Shown: positions 16,514 through 25,262, counted from the stretch's first letter. The stretch: 49,481 nucleotides of DNA from Sneathiella sp. (GCA_021741195.1 JAIOYL010000005.1:1-49481); one strand, 5' to 3'. Made by a program: numbers and translations. The notes: generated from the letters alone by a model not told the origin.

Positions 16514-18064
16514 ATGTCCAAAGACATGGACGCGACGGCGGACTATTTTAATGCGGCTGTCGATCTCATTGATCACAATTTGACAGCCGGTCGCGGCGAC
16601 AAAATCGCCGTCATCGATTACCGCGGCTTGCACAGCTATCAGACTCTCAGCGAAAATATCAACAGATTCGCCAATGCCCTCAAAGGTCTCAAGATCATGC
16701 AGGAGCAGCGCATTGTTCTCTGCCTCAATGATACGATGGATTTTCCTGTCTGCTTTTTGGGCGCTATCAAGGCGGGCGTGATCCCTGTCCCGATCAACAC
16801 GCGCCTGACTGAAAAGGATTATGCCTATATCCTGGAGGACAGTCGCGCGACCGCCCTTTTCGTTTCCTCGGATCTTCTGCCGCAATTCGAGAGGCATTTG
16901 GACAGTCACCCGGCGTTGAAAACAGTGATTATCTCGGGCGGGGACGCGAGAGCTGACAACGCGCTTGACACCCTTCTGGGTCCGCAGAGCACGGAATTCA
17001 CCGCTGCAAGAACCAGACGCGACGATATGTGTTTCTGGCTTTATACCTCCGGTACGACCGGGATGCCCAAGGGAACGGTGCATCTACAAGCTAATCTCAG
17101 GGCAACCGCAGATCTTTATGCCATAAAAACTATCGGAGTTCGTGAAGATGACGTTATGTTTTCAGCCGCCAAGCTTTTCTTCGCCTATGGTCTTGGCAAT
17201 GGCCTGACCTTTCCCTTTGCCGTCGGCGCGACAGTTATCCTTCTTGAAGGCCCGCCGACACCGGATGCCGTCTGTGATATTCTCCGTAACCGGGCACCGA
17301 CAATCTTCTATGGTGTTCCAACCCTTTTCGGCATGCTTCTGGCGAGCGGCATTCTGCCAAAAAAGGGAGAGCATCATTTACGTTTCTGTACGTCGGCGGG
17401 AGAAGCATTGCCCGCTGATCTTCTGACCCGCTGGCAAAGCCAGGTTGGCGTCGATATTCTTGACGGCATTGGCAGTACCGAAATGCTACATATATTTCTC
17501 TCCAACCGGCCCGGCGATGTCCGCCCCGGCTCCACGGGGAAGCCCGTCGCGGGGTATGATATCCGCCTGACCGGTGATGACGGCGTCCCGGTTGAACCCG
17601 GCGAAATGGGCGCGCTGGAAATATCCGGTCCGTCCAGCGGTCTCATGTACTGGAATCAGAGAACCAAAAGCCTAGATACTTTTCACGGTCCCTGGACCCG
17701 GGCCGGTGACAAATACCGACAGGATGAAGAAGGTTACTTTATCTACTGCGGCCGGACAGACGATATGCTGAAAGTTGGCGGTATCTATGTCTCCCCCTTC
17801 GAAGTAGAAGCCGCCCTTATTGAACATGAAGCCGTTCTGGAAGTCGCTGTCGTTGGCAAGGCGGATGCCGATCAATTGATCAAACCCAAGGCCGTCATCG
17901 TTCCGAAAAATCCCAATGTGGATCGGGAAGTCCTGGCCACCGAGCTTACGCTGTATGCCAAAACGAAACTTGCCTCATTCAAGTATCCGCGGTGGATCGA
18001 GTTCGTCGACGAACTACCAAAAACGGCGACCGGCAAAATTCAGCGCTTCAAGTTACGCGACTAG
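16514..18064 (+). CDS. bclA: Benzoate-CoA ligase
   Basis: 516 residues, an ATP-dependent (ANL-family) ligase that activates benzoate with CoA, the entry step of the box pathway. The AMP-binding P-loop is 'YTSGTTGMPKGTVH' (~residues 177-190), with 'KLFFAYGLGNGLTFPFAVGAT', 'GIGSTEMLHIFLSNRPGDVRPGSTGKPV', and the C-terminal 'GRTDDMLKVGGIYVSPFEVEAAL' and catalytic Lys in 'TATGKIQRFKLRD'. The sequence resembles the BadA/BclA benzoate-CoA ligase family more than general acyl-CoA synthetases. It has GGGAGG upstream of ATG 16514. The assignment is reinforced by boxR, boxC and boxB next door. Confidence 0.92.
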   Translation: MSKDMDATADYFNAAVDLIDHNLTAGRGDKIAVIDYRGLHSYQTLSENINRFANALKGLKIMQEQRIVLCLNDTMDFPVCFLGAIKAGVIPVPINTRLTEKDYAYILEDSRATALFVSSDLLPQFERHLDSHPALKTVIISGGDARADNALDTLLGPQSTEFTAARTRRDDMCFWLYTSGTTGMPKGTVHLQANLRATADLYAIKTIGVREDDVMFSAAKLFFAYGLGNGLTFPFAVGATVILLEGPPTPDAVCDILRNRAPTIFYGVPTLFGMLLASGILPKKGEHHLRFCTSAGEALPADLLTRWQSQVGVDILDGIGSTEMLHIFLSNRPGDVRPGSTGKPVAGYDIRLTGDDGVPVEPGEMGALEISGPSSGLMYWNQRTKSLDTFHGPWTRAGDKYRQDEEGYFIYCGRTDDMLKVGGIYVSPFEVEAALIEHEAVLEVAVVGKADADQLIKPKAVIVPKNPNVDREVLATELTLYAKTKLASFKYPRWIEFVDELPKTATGKIQRFKLRD

Positions 18065-18090
18065 GGTCAGGACTTTGAGGGTTTGATACG

Positions 18091-19314
18091 ATGAACGAAT
18101 GGACTGTGGTTCAGAAATGGCGATCAGTTCTTTTGCTCGCTCTTTGTGAGGTGTTGGCGCTTTCCCTCTGGTTCTCGGCAACGGCCGTCATCCCGATCCT
18201 GAAAGCAGAATACGGCTTAAACGGATTTCAAGCATCTCTTTTCTCCAGCAGTGTCTCTATCGGTTTTGTCCTGGGCACCCTGATAAGCGCGCTCCTGAGC
18301 CTCGCTGATCGTATTCCACCAAAAACTTTCTTTGCGGCATCCGTCTTGACCGCATCGCTGGCAACTGTCGCGATTATCTTCCTCAATCCGCTGTCGCCCA
18401 TGGTCATCGTGCTACGTCTGATTACGGGCATCTGCATGGCCGGTATTTACCCTGTCGGGATGAAAATAGTCTCGACCTGGGCCAAGCGGGACACCGGCCT
18501 TCTTGTCGGCCTGTTGGTCGGCGCCCTGACACTTGGGACGGCGGCGCCTCACCTCCTCAACCTGCTGGATACTTCGGGCCTTGATTGGCGGCTAACGCTG
18601 ATGGCCAGCAGCGGCCTTGCGGTTGGCGCTGTTCTTCTCATTCCTTTTGTGTCTTTCGGCAGCGATATCCCGAAAGCGCCGCCGTTCGATCCGTCCCTTG
18701 CTTTTTACGCCTGGCAATACAAGCCGCTCCGTTTCGCCAACTTCGGCTATTTCGGACATATGTGGGAGTTATACGCGATGTGGGCCTGGGTCGGGGTGTT
18801 CCTGTTCGAAAGCTTCAACCTAAGCCATCTCGCGAATGGACGGTTCTATGCCAGCCTGGCAACCTTCGCGGCCATCGCCGTCGGCGGCTTTGGCAGTCTT
18901 GCCGCCGGCCTCGCCGCCGATCGTTTCGGCCGGACAACCGTCACTATCCTTGCTATGGCGATCAGCGGGACCTGTGCGGCCACTGTCGGATTGTTGTTTG
19001 GCGGCTCTCCTTTGTTGCTGGTTACTGTCTGCCTCATCTGGGGAGTTTCAGTGGTCGCCGATTCTGCTCAGTTCTCCACCTGCATCATCGAGCTAAGCCC
19101 GAAAAACATGATCGGAACCATGCTTACAATACAAACCTGCATTGGCTTCCTGATCAGCCTTGCAACCATTCACCTCATACCCGAATTCATTGATCTCCTG
19201 AGTTGGAAATATGCCTTCGCCCCACTTGCTTTGGGTCCGCTGCTTGGCGTGGTTGCGATGGCGCGGCTTCGGCAACTACCGGAATCTGTATCCCTTGCCA
19301 ATGGCTCGAGATAG
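18091..19314 (+). CDS. MFS transporter, probable aromatic acid uptake
   Basis: 407 residues with about 12 hydrophobic segments and the MFS layout: 'WFSATAVIPILKAEYGL' after TM1, 'LADRIPPKTFF' as the loop 2-3 motif, and 'LAADRFGRTTVTIL' as its repeat in the second half. It begins 26 bases after the ligase stop, so it is probably co-transcribed with it and imports benzoate or a related acid. The sequence is of the CynX/NarK-like type rather than the classic BenK type, so the substrate is inferred from context only. Confidence 0.85.
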   Translation: MNEWTVVQKWRSVLLLALCEVLALSLWFSATAVIPILKAEYGLNGFQASLFSSSVSIGFVLGTLISALLSLADRIPPKTFFAASVLTASLATVAIIFLNPLSPMVIVLRLITGICMAGIYPVGMKIVSTWAKRDTGLLVGLLVGALTLGTAAPHLLNLLDTSGLDWRLTLMASSGLAVGAVLLIPFVSFGSDIPKAPPFDPSLAFYAWQYKPLRFANFGYFGHMWELYAMWAWVGVFLFESFNLSHLANGRFYASLATFAAIAVGGFGSLAAGLAADRFGRTTVTILAMAISGTCAATVGLLFGGSPLLLVTVCLIWGVSVVADSAQFSTCIIELSPKNMIGTMLTIQTCIGFLISLATIHLIPEFIDLLSWKYAFAPLALGPLLGVVAMARLRQLPESVSLANGSR

Positions 19315-19401
19315 ACAGCATGCGCGTTCACACTTGATTTTACAAGCAGGCGGACCAAATATTAGTGTGTGAACGGGCGCGTCAAAATGCAGGGTAACAA
19401 A

Positions 19402-19884
19402 ATGATCAAAGGACTTCACCACAATGCTTATCGGTGCCGGAATTCTGAAGAAACCCGGAAATTCTATGAGGATTTCCTCGGTCTCCCGCTTGCCGATGCC
19501 TTTCCGATTGGCGAGACGAAGACGGGGCGACAAACCGAGGCCTTGCATTCATTTTACCGCATGGATGACGGATCGTTTCTGGCCTTTTTTGAGGTTCCGG
19601 GCATGCCCTTCGAGTTTACGAACCAGCATGATTATGATCTGCATATCGCTCTTGAGGTCGATATGGACGACCTTCATAAAATGCTCGCCAAGGGCAAGGA
19701 AATGGGAATTGAAACGCGGGGTATTTCGGATCACAAATCCATTCATTCCATCTATTTTCGCGACCCGAACGGCTATGTAATCGAACTGACCGCAAAAATT
19801 CCCGAGAAAACGCCGAACCCCAAAACCGCGGAATCCAATGCGAAAAAAATACTATCGGAATGGACAAGACAACATCACGTGTGA
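19402..19884 (+). CDS. VOC-family (glyoxalase/dioxygenase fold) protein
   Basis: About 160 residues of the vicinal-oxygen-chelate fold: 'GLHHNAYRCRNSEETRKFYEDFLGLPL' opens the first beta-alpha-beta module and 'SIYFRDPNGYVIELTA' closes the second, with candidate metal ligands His5/His6, His in 'DYDLHIALEV' and the last Glu. I chose ATG 19402 because AGGG lies 8 bases upstream; starts at 19387 or GTG 19369 are possible. The family covers glyoxalases, extradiol dioxygenases and epimerases. Position after the box operon hints at aromatic metabolism, without proof. Confidence 0.8.
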   Translation: MIKGLHHNAYRCRNSEETRKFYEDFLGLPLADAFPIGETKTGRQTEALHSFYRMDDGSFLAFFEVPGMPFEFTNQHDYDLHIALEVDMDDLHKMLAKGKEMGIETRGISDHKSIHSIYFRDPNGYVIELTAKIPEKTPNPKTAESNAKKILSEWTRQHHV

Positions 19885-19983
19885 ACCCAGCTTTTTGTCT
19901 GGCCATGATCTTTTCTTGTTGGCCGTAGGTCACTTTTCCAAATAAGCTGTGCGCCGGGATGATTTAGCCTCTGGAGGGAACAC

Positions 19984-20508
19984 GTGAAACTGTCAGTAAA
20001 GTCCGGCTGGATATTGTTTTTTGGATTGCTAATTTCGACGGTTGCGTTGGCTTTTTCCGCCAGCGCCAAGGAAGATAGATACGTCGGCTATTATTATCCC
20101 GCACCAAACAGGATAGAAATCTATTGCGCCCGTGTCCCGCCGCTTGCCGACATGGATAAACGCCGGCGGATCGGATTTGTTATCGGTATCAAGGAAGGGA
20201 TGGCGAACAAGCCTTATGAATCAGCTTATTCCGTCTTTGCGAAGGGGGACGGTTCGCAAAAACTGATTATTGTCGCCAAAACGGAAGGATATTTAAAAAC
20301 GATCTATCGGGCACGGGCGCTGCTTGCCGATCTCACCAATAGCGCGCGGACAACACCCATTTTTGAGGAAAGCGGCGCCCCTGAAAATCTGACTTTCCTT
20401 GATCTACTGACATTGCTCGGCTTTGAAACAATAACCTTGAGCGACGGCGACAGTTTCACGCATCAGATAGAAATCCATACCCGTGAAGATAAGAAATGCC
20501 ACGAATAA
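19984..20508 (+). CDS. Hypothetical secreted protein
   Basis: 174 residues. An N-terminal signal peptide is clear (basic 'KLSVKSGW', hydrophobic core to ~residue 25, cleavage near 'SASAKE'). The mature part has two cysteines, 'IYCARVPP' and 'KKCHE' at the very C terminus, that could form a disulphide. I recognise no domain. The GTG start at 19984 follows GGAGGG. It converges on another secreted-protein gene with an 8-base gap. The function is unknown. Confidence 0.72.
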   Translation: MKLSVKSGWILFFGLLISTVALAFSASAKEDRYVGYYYPAPNRIEIYCARVPPLADMDKRRRIGFVIGIKEGMANKPYESAYSVFAKGDGSQKLIIVAKTEGYLKTIYRARALLADLTNSARTTPIFEESGAPENLTFLDLLTLLGFETITLSDGDSFTHQIEIHTREDKKCHE

Positions 20509-20516
20509 GCCCGGCT

Positions 20517-20873
20517 TTAGTAATTCGGAACATCTTTGATGTAGCATTGCCCCGACGTATAGACTTCAGTAATTCCACAGGTTTCGGACAACCGTACTGT
20601 CAGGTTTCCCTTGCAGTTTTCGAAACTCACCCATCCGCTGAGCCTTTCCGACCCCTCAGACGCCACAGTTCCTCTACTGGAAACGATATAGGTCACCTCC
20701 GCCACGCGTAGGTCCCCCAGATCCATTTTGCCGAGCTTTTCCTCGACAACACCTGCACATCCTGTCACTCGCCAGTTCGCCTCCTCTGCTGCCGCCCAAG
20801 TCGGCCATACTGCAGACGCCATGAACAAAGTGCAAATCATCAGAAAAAACCCTTTAGTTCTTACAAACGTCAT
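20517..20873 (-). CDS. Hypothetical secreted cysteine-containing protein
   Basis: 118 residues with a signal peptide ('FFLMICTLFMASAVWPTWAAAEE', cleavage near residue 29). The ~89-residue mature domain has four cysteines ('TGCAGV', 'FENCKG', 'ETCGIT', 'GQCYIK'), probably two disulphides. I recognise no family. It starts at ATG 20871-20873. It converges on the secreted-protein gene at 19984-20508, so the two are not in one transcript. Confidence 0.7.
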   Translation of the reverse strand: MTFVRTKGFFLMICTLFMASAVWPTWAAAEEANWRVTGCAGVVEEKLGKMDLGDLRVAEVTYIVSSRGTVASEGSERLSGWVSFENCKGNLTVRLSETCGITEVYTSGQCYIKDVPNY

Positions 20874-20989
20874 CCTAACCTATCCTCATGCATTATGGCG
20901 CAGGAAATACCCGATATTTATCGTGGCCATGCCCGTAAGATATGCTGTAGAATTCGAACGAAAGCAACAACCATAAAAAAGGAAAAACA

Positions 20990-21304
20990 ATGAAGCCAGT
21001 AAATGTTGTCGCCATGATCACCACCAAACCCGGGATGCGGGAAGCCGTTCTGACGGCCTTCAAAGCCAATGTTCCTGCAGTACATGCCGAACAGGGATGC
21101 ATTGAGTATAGTGCCGTTATCGATATGGAGGGTGTTGGTAGCTTTCAGGCGAAACTCGGCGAAAATTCATTTGCCGTTATTGAGAAATGGGAAAGCATGG
21201 ACGCCCTGATGGCCCATGCCGCATCTGATCATATGAAGGCCTATGGCGCGAAAACCAAGGATATGCTTGAAAGCAGATCCATTCATATTTTAACACCAGC
21301 CTAA
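20990..21304 (+). CDS. Antibiotic-biosynthesis-monooxygenase (ABM/YgiN-like) protein
   Basis: 104 residues with the dimeric ferredoxin-like ABM fold: 'VVAMITTKPGMREAVLTAFKANVPAVHAEQGCIEYSAVID', then 'FAVIEKWESMDALMAHAASDHMKAYGAKTKDML', where the EKWES and SDH motifs are typical of putative quinol monooxygenases. The start is ATG 20990 preceded by AGGAAAA. It ends 10 bases before the 686-residue secreted protein gene and may be co-transcribed with it. The reaction is not known for most members. Confidence 0.85.
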   Translation: MKPVNVVAMITTKPGMREAVLTAFKANVPAVHAEQGCIEYSAVIDMEGVGSFQAKLGENSFAVIEKWESMDALMAHAASDHMKAYGAKTKDMLESRSIHILTPA

Positions 21305-21314
21305 CTGGAGACAT

Positions 21315-23375
21315 GTGCATAGACGCCTTAAAATATTAGCCTATGCGACCACAATAAGTCTGGTTTCATACCACGGAGCGGTTTCTGAGGAAAAGAAACT
21401 ACTTTCTTCCGTGGAGGGGTCCTCCAGTGTCTTCGGCATGCCGGCGATGACAGAACAGCTGGCTCTTGTTTTCCGTGCCATAAAAGCAGGCGAATTTGAT
21501 AACGCCGAACAGGCCTTACATAAAATTATTTCGGAGTATCCAGATCGCAATCAGAATTACTATCTGCTTGCTGCTGTGCTGGCGACACGCAACAAGCAAC
21601 AGGAAGCGCTGGACATGCTCTCGCTTGCTATTGACAAAGGCTTCCGGAATTCCGAATTCCTCCAAAAGGATCCAAACCTCAAGTCCATTAGGTCAACATC
21701 CAGATTTCAGGAGCTTTCGGAAAGAGTACTGAAGGCGAAGGCGCTAAATGGAGACGTACCGCCGCCGCAAATTGCGCCCTTTTCCGTGCGTGATCGTGAA
21801 GTGCTTGTCAGCTCTGAAAACACAATATGGAACCCTCGTTTCAGCCTGTTATTAAGCCAGTTTGATTTTCCACCGGCATCAGACGGCGGCAATATCGTGC
21901 AGCGCGGGGATAGTCCTGTTGCCCGTCAACTAAATGAATGGTACCGGCGTGGATTTGCCGCCGGAAACAATGGCGATTTGTATGATAATCGGGATCACCA
22001 GCATTCTGCCCTGCAGAACTCTGATTTTCCACAGCTTAGTTTTATCCGCTATAGCGACGAAGCGAAAAAAGCTGGCATAGATTACGGCCTGAATACCAAT
22101 ATCCTGTTTAATTCTATTGTCCTTGGAAACTCTTCTACGGCAGTAACCGGTGGGCCGCTTTGGCGCTGTCAGGCGCGGCTTGCAACGACACTGCCCGCCG
22201 GTGCCGCCAAGCTCTATTTGCAGTATCTTAATAACCACCTTTATATCTACCCGGCCGTCGACGACTATAGCGAAAAGAATGGAGATGTTCTGACTGCAAA
22301 TACACCCTATATGATCGTCTCGGCGGGGAAATCCGGCTCCGACCAACCTTTTTTAAAGGCTGCTGCCAGTATTCTGGCCGCCTTCAAGCCTGATGTGAAA
22401 GATTATCTCGCGCAAAACCGGCTAATTATGCCAACCCTGCAGATGCTGTTGCGCGAAGGGCAAATTTCCCTTCGTAAATCTGACGACTATCTGAGTTATA
22501 GAGCGCATCCGCCGGTCTTTGACAGTTTGAACCTGGATATGATCCGTATAATCCGGATGGCGCAGGAACTGGACATAAAAGACGTGCCACCAATGGTTTC
22601 TCTGAATGTCGTCTCTGCAAGTTCACCTCAAAAAGGCATTGATGACTTTAGTACATTTCACCCCCAAGCCCTGTTTGCAACTCCAAGCGCGATTTCACGG
22701 GCTGTAAGGTCGAGCGCAATGGAGACGAAACTCACTGTCAGTGCGGAAAGTACGAAGACGCCCGTCGGACAGAAGCTTGAATATCATTGGGTCGTTCTGC
22801 GTGGTGATGCGAAACGCATCTCAATCAAGTCGCAAAATACGGCGGGAAGCGTTGTCGAGATTATAGTCCCCTGGCATGATCCGTTTCCGGCGCCGGACCG
22901 GCCGGACTTAACCACCAGCCGTGTTGAAATCGGCGCATTCGTCCATAACGGCAAGTATTTCTCCGCCCCTTCTTTTATCAATTTTCTTTATCCAACCAAT
23001 CAGATCAGAACCTATAACGACAGGAAACAAATTGTCATGATTGACCATCAATCTGCGGCAGTTAAAGACAGATATGTTGACCCACAAGTGTTTACCTGGC
23101 GGGACTGGCGGGATGATTTCAGCTATGACGACAAGGGCAATCTTGTTGGCTGGAAGCGCACGCGAGACGGATCCGTTGAGAATTTCACACGCGACGGCGC
23201 GAGGATCATTGAAACTGACACACTTGGGCGCGCCGTCACAGCGGAAATTGTCGATTACAATCTAAACCAGAAACTACCCGGTAGACCGGTCCTTGTCGAG
23301 CAGGGAACAAACCGCATAGTCCGGTATAAATACATCAACGACAACGACAAGCTCGGCACCCTAAAACCAAACTAG
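21315..23375 (+). CDS. Unassigned secreted protein with TPR-like, unknown and C-terminal repeat regions
   Basis: 686 residues; no overall family recognised. A signal peptide (~1-24) is followed by a TPR-like stretch (~45-125; 'AIKAGEFDNAEQALHKIISEYPDRNQNYYLLAAVLA'). A conserved-looking central region (~185-410) contains 'AGNNGDLYDNRDHQHSAL' and 'TGGPLWRCQARLA', then a beta-rich segment with 'EYHWVVLRGDAKRISIK' that resembles a PKD/Ig-like domain (~465-570). The end has 'YDDKGNLVGWKR...RDGARIIETDTLGRAVTAEIVDY', an RHS/YD-repeat-like pair. The start is a GTG at 21315 after GGAG. It could be an extracytoplasmic enzyme or structural protein. A terminator hairpin follows. Confidence 0.8.
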   Translation: MHRRLKILAYATTISLVSYHGAVSEEKKLLSSVEGSSSVFGMPAMTEQLALVFRAIKAGEFDNAEQALHKIISEYPDRNQNYYLLAAVLATRNKQQEALDMLSLAIDKGFRNSEFLQKDPNLKSIRSTSRFQELSERVLKAKALNGDVPPPQIAPFSVRDREVLVSSENTIWNPRFSLLLSQFDFPPASDGGNIVQRGDSPVARQLNEWYRRGFAAGNNGDLYDNRDHQHSALQNSDFPQLSFIRYSDEAKKAGIDYGLNTNILFNSIVLGNSSTAVTGGPLWRCQARLATTLPAGAAKLYLQYLNNHLYIYPAVDDYSEKNGDVLTANTPYMIVSAGKSGSDQPFLKAAASILAAFKPDVKDYLAQNRLIMPTLQMLLREGQISLRKSDDYLSYRAHPPVFDSLNLDMIRIIRMAQELDIKDVPPMVSLNVVSASSPQKGIDDFSTFHPQALFATPSAISRAVRSSAMETKLTVSAESTKTPVGQKLEYHWVVLRGDAKRISIKSQNTAGSVVEIIVPWHDPFPAPDRPDLTTSRVEIGAFVHNGKYFSAPSFINFLYPTNQIRTYNDRKQIVMIDHQSAAVKDRYVDPQVFTWRDWRDDFSYDDKGNLVGWKRTRDGSVENFTRDGARIIETDTLGRAVTAEIVDYNLNQKLPGRPVLVEQGTNRIVRYKYINDNDKLGTLKPN

Positions 23376-23450
23376 GCCAAATCTGGAGCCCAATATGGGC
23401 GCCGCCGTCGATAGAAAGATGCTGGCCAGCGACATGGCAGGACGCACCGG

Positions 23451-23491
23451 AAAGCAGGAAGCCCCTCCCTTTTACCACTTCCTGGCTTTTT
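23451..23491. terminator. Intrinsic terminator between convergent genes
   Basis: AAAGCAGGAAG (23451-23461) pairs with CTTCCTGGCTTT (23478-23489) with one bulged G, followed by more T on the plus strand; A-run on the left makes it potentially bidirectional. It ends the 21315 gene and lies just past the DUF35 stop. Confidence 0.65.
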
Positions 23492-23496
23492 GAAAA

Positions 23497-23892
23497 TCAG
23501 GCGGGTTCAAACATTGGGACAACTGGTCCGTCACCTTCCGTCTCGACAAAACAAGCCTTCACCGGCTGTCCGACTTCCAGGGCATCAAAATCGCAATTGA
23601 TGATGTTGGTCATCATCGTCACGTCGGTTCCCTCCAACGTGACATAGGCGATGGCATAGGGTATAGGCGCCACGCGCAAAATGCTGAACGAATAGATGCT
23701 GGCCCGGCCCGATGTTTCGGTGAAATACGTGTCGTCGCTCCCGCAATGCGGACAAATGGACCGCGGATAATGATGGGCCGAATTACAGCTCCGGCAGAAT
23801 TTAAGCAGGAGTTTTCCCGCGTCGACACCATCCCAATAGGCGCGGGTTTCTTCTTCGACATGAGGGGCGGGAATTTTCCGTAGTTCGCTCAT
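23497..23892 (-). CDS. DUF35 OB-fold / zinc-ribbon protein (thiolase partner)
   Basis: 131 residues. A rubredoxin-like zinc ribbon (CRSC...CPHC, ~residues 33-50) precedes an OB-fold ('GRASIYSFSILRVAPIPYAIAYVTLEG', 'LEVGQPVKACFVE'). Such proteins act as accessory subunits of thiolase-like enzymes, for example ChsH2 with the aldolase Ltp2 in steroid side-chain degradation. The ATG at 23890-23892 is 2 bases after the stop of the thiolase-like gene upstream, so the pair is one transcript and probably one complex. Confidence 0.88.
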   Translation of the reverse strand: MSELRKIPAPHVEEETRAYWDGVDAGKLLLKFCRSCNSAHHYPRSICPHCGSDDTYFTETSGRASIYSFSILRVAPIPYAIAYVTLEGTDVTMMTNIINCDFDALEVGQPVKACFVETEGDGPVVPMFEPA

Positions 23893-23894
23893 TG

Positions 23895-25064
23895 TTATAC
23901 CCTTTCCATGATCAAGGTGCCGGCGGCATGGCGTGTTCCGAGCGATCCACCCGTGCCATGGGCAAGCGCAAGATTGCAATTTGCAACCTGTACCGCCGGA
24001 TGGGCTTCACCGCGCAGCTGGCGAACGGCCTCGATGACCTTGGTCATGCCGCCCCGGTTTCCAGGATGATTATTGCAAAGCCCGCCGCCGTCCGTATTGA
24101 AGGGCAATTTGCCGACACCGGATATCAGGTTTCCGTCCGAAACAAATTTGCCGCCATCACCCTTGGCGCAAAAACCGAGATCTTCGAGCTGGATCAGCAC
24201 GGTCACGGTGAAACTGTCGTAAATGGAGACATATTTGATATCGGACGGTTTGATTCCCGCCTCGGCAAAGGCTGCAGGGCCAGAGGCGGCCGCCGCGGAA
24301 TAGGTCAGATCAATGCGGCCCCCCATCTGGTGCTTGGGGGCTTCTCCCGCGCCGAGTATCTTGATTTTCGGACGATTGAGCTTGGCCGCTATTTCCGGCG
24401 CAACAACAACCAACGCCCCTCCGCCATCGCTGATCACACAGCAGTCGAGCCGATGCAGGGGGTCGGCGATCATCGGCGAATTCACGACCTCCTCAACCGT
24501 CACCACATTCCGGAGCATGGCGTTCGGATTATGTTGTGCATGATGCGATGCGGCGACTTTTATCCAGGCAAGTTGCTCGCTGGTGGTTCCGAATTCATAC
24601 ATATGGCGTTTCGCGCACATGGCATACATGTTCACGATGGTCGGCGCGTAGGGAAACTCGAATGCAACGTCAGGCGCATCTATTCCATAGTTACGCGGCG
24701 CTGTTCCCGTTGACATGCCTTCAGCACGCGGACGGCCGGCAAGCGTGATCAGGGCAACCTTGCATTTACCCGCCGCGATGGCCTCGGCGGCATGGCCAAC
24801 ATGAACAACATAGGAGGAGCCGCCGGTTTCGGTATTATCCATATGCCGGAGCTTCAGCCCCATATAATCCGCCATGGATAGCCCGCCCAGACCCGGCGCA
24901 TCACCAGCGCAAAAATAGCCGTCGACATCGTCCTTGGTCAGGCCCGCGTCATCCAGCGCGCCCTTGGCGACCTCTGCATGGAGTTGCGCAAGTGATTTGC
25001 CGACGGCCTTTCGTGTCGGATGCTCATAGGCACCGGCAATATAGGCTTTCCCGTTAATCGTCAT
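23895..25064 (-). CDS. Thiolase-like protein (SCP2/lipid-transfer type), no obvious nucleophilic Cys
   Basis: 389 residues of the thiolase fold, SCP2/Ltp-like branch. Recognisable blocks are 'DDVDGYFCAGDAPGLGG', 'NTETGGSSYVVHVGHAAEAIAAGKCKVALI', 'DGGGALVV', 'IYDSFTVTVLIQLEDLGF' and 'NHPGNRGG'. The position where thiolases carry the reactive Cys reads TETGGSS, so classical condensation or thiolysis is doubtful. With the adjacent DUF35 protein it may instead be an Ltp2-like retro-aldolase or another C-C lyase on a CoA thioester. It starts at ATG 25062-25064. Confidence 0.87.
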   Translation of the reverse strand: MTINGKAYIAGAYEHPTRKAVGKSLAQLHAEVAKGALDDAGLTKDDVDGYFCAGDAPGLGGLSMADYMGLKLRHMDNTETGGSSYVVHVGHAAEAIAAGKCKVALITLAGRPRAEGMSTGTAPRNYGIDAPDVAFEFPYAPTIVNMYAMCAKRHMYEFGTTSEQLAWIKVAASHHAQHNPNAMLRNVVTVEEVVNSPMIADPLHRLDCCVISDGGGALVVVAPEIAAKLNRPKIKILGAGEAPKHQMGGRIDLTYSAAAASGPAAFAEAGIKPSDIKYVSIYDSFTVTVLIQLEDLGFCAKGDGGKFVSDGNLISGVGKLPFNTDGGGLCNNHPGNRGGMTKVIEAVRQLRGEAHPAVQVANCNLALAHGTGGSLGTRHAAGTLIMERV

Positions 25065-25219
25065 GAGACAGCTACCTTTTTTATTATTATTTTTTATTCA
25101 TGCCTTGTCTGGCATGTTGCTGGGTGGAGCGTAACAAAGCCCATCCGCACATTCAATCATAATGTCATTAATCTGATTGAGATTTCCTCGCGACTAGTAT
25201 GTCAAATCCAGCGGGGCAT

Positions 25220-25254
25220 AAAAAAGCCGGAGGAGACTTGGTCTCAACTCCGGC
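25220..25254 (-). terminator. Intrinsic terminator of the tRNA gene
   Basis: On the minus strand GCCGGAG...CTCCGGC (25254-25248 and 25232-25226), extended inside by GAGAC/GTCTC, is followed by six T residues (25225-25220). It lies 9 bases after the tRNA 3' end. Confidence 0.85.
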
Positions 25255-25262
25255 CTGATTAT

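Noticed and set aside
16376-17083. A 235-codon open frame on the minus strand opposite the benzoate-CoA ligase
   Set aside because: Antisense to a clear ANL-family ligase and without recognisable motifs.
23892-24713. A 273-codon open frame on the plus strand opposite the thiolase-like gene
   Set aside because: Antisense shadow of a conserved protein; no start context and no domain.
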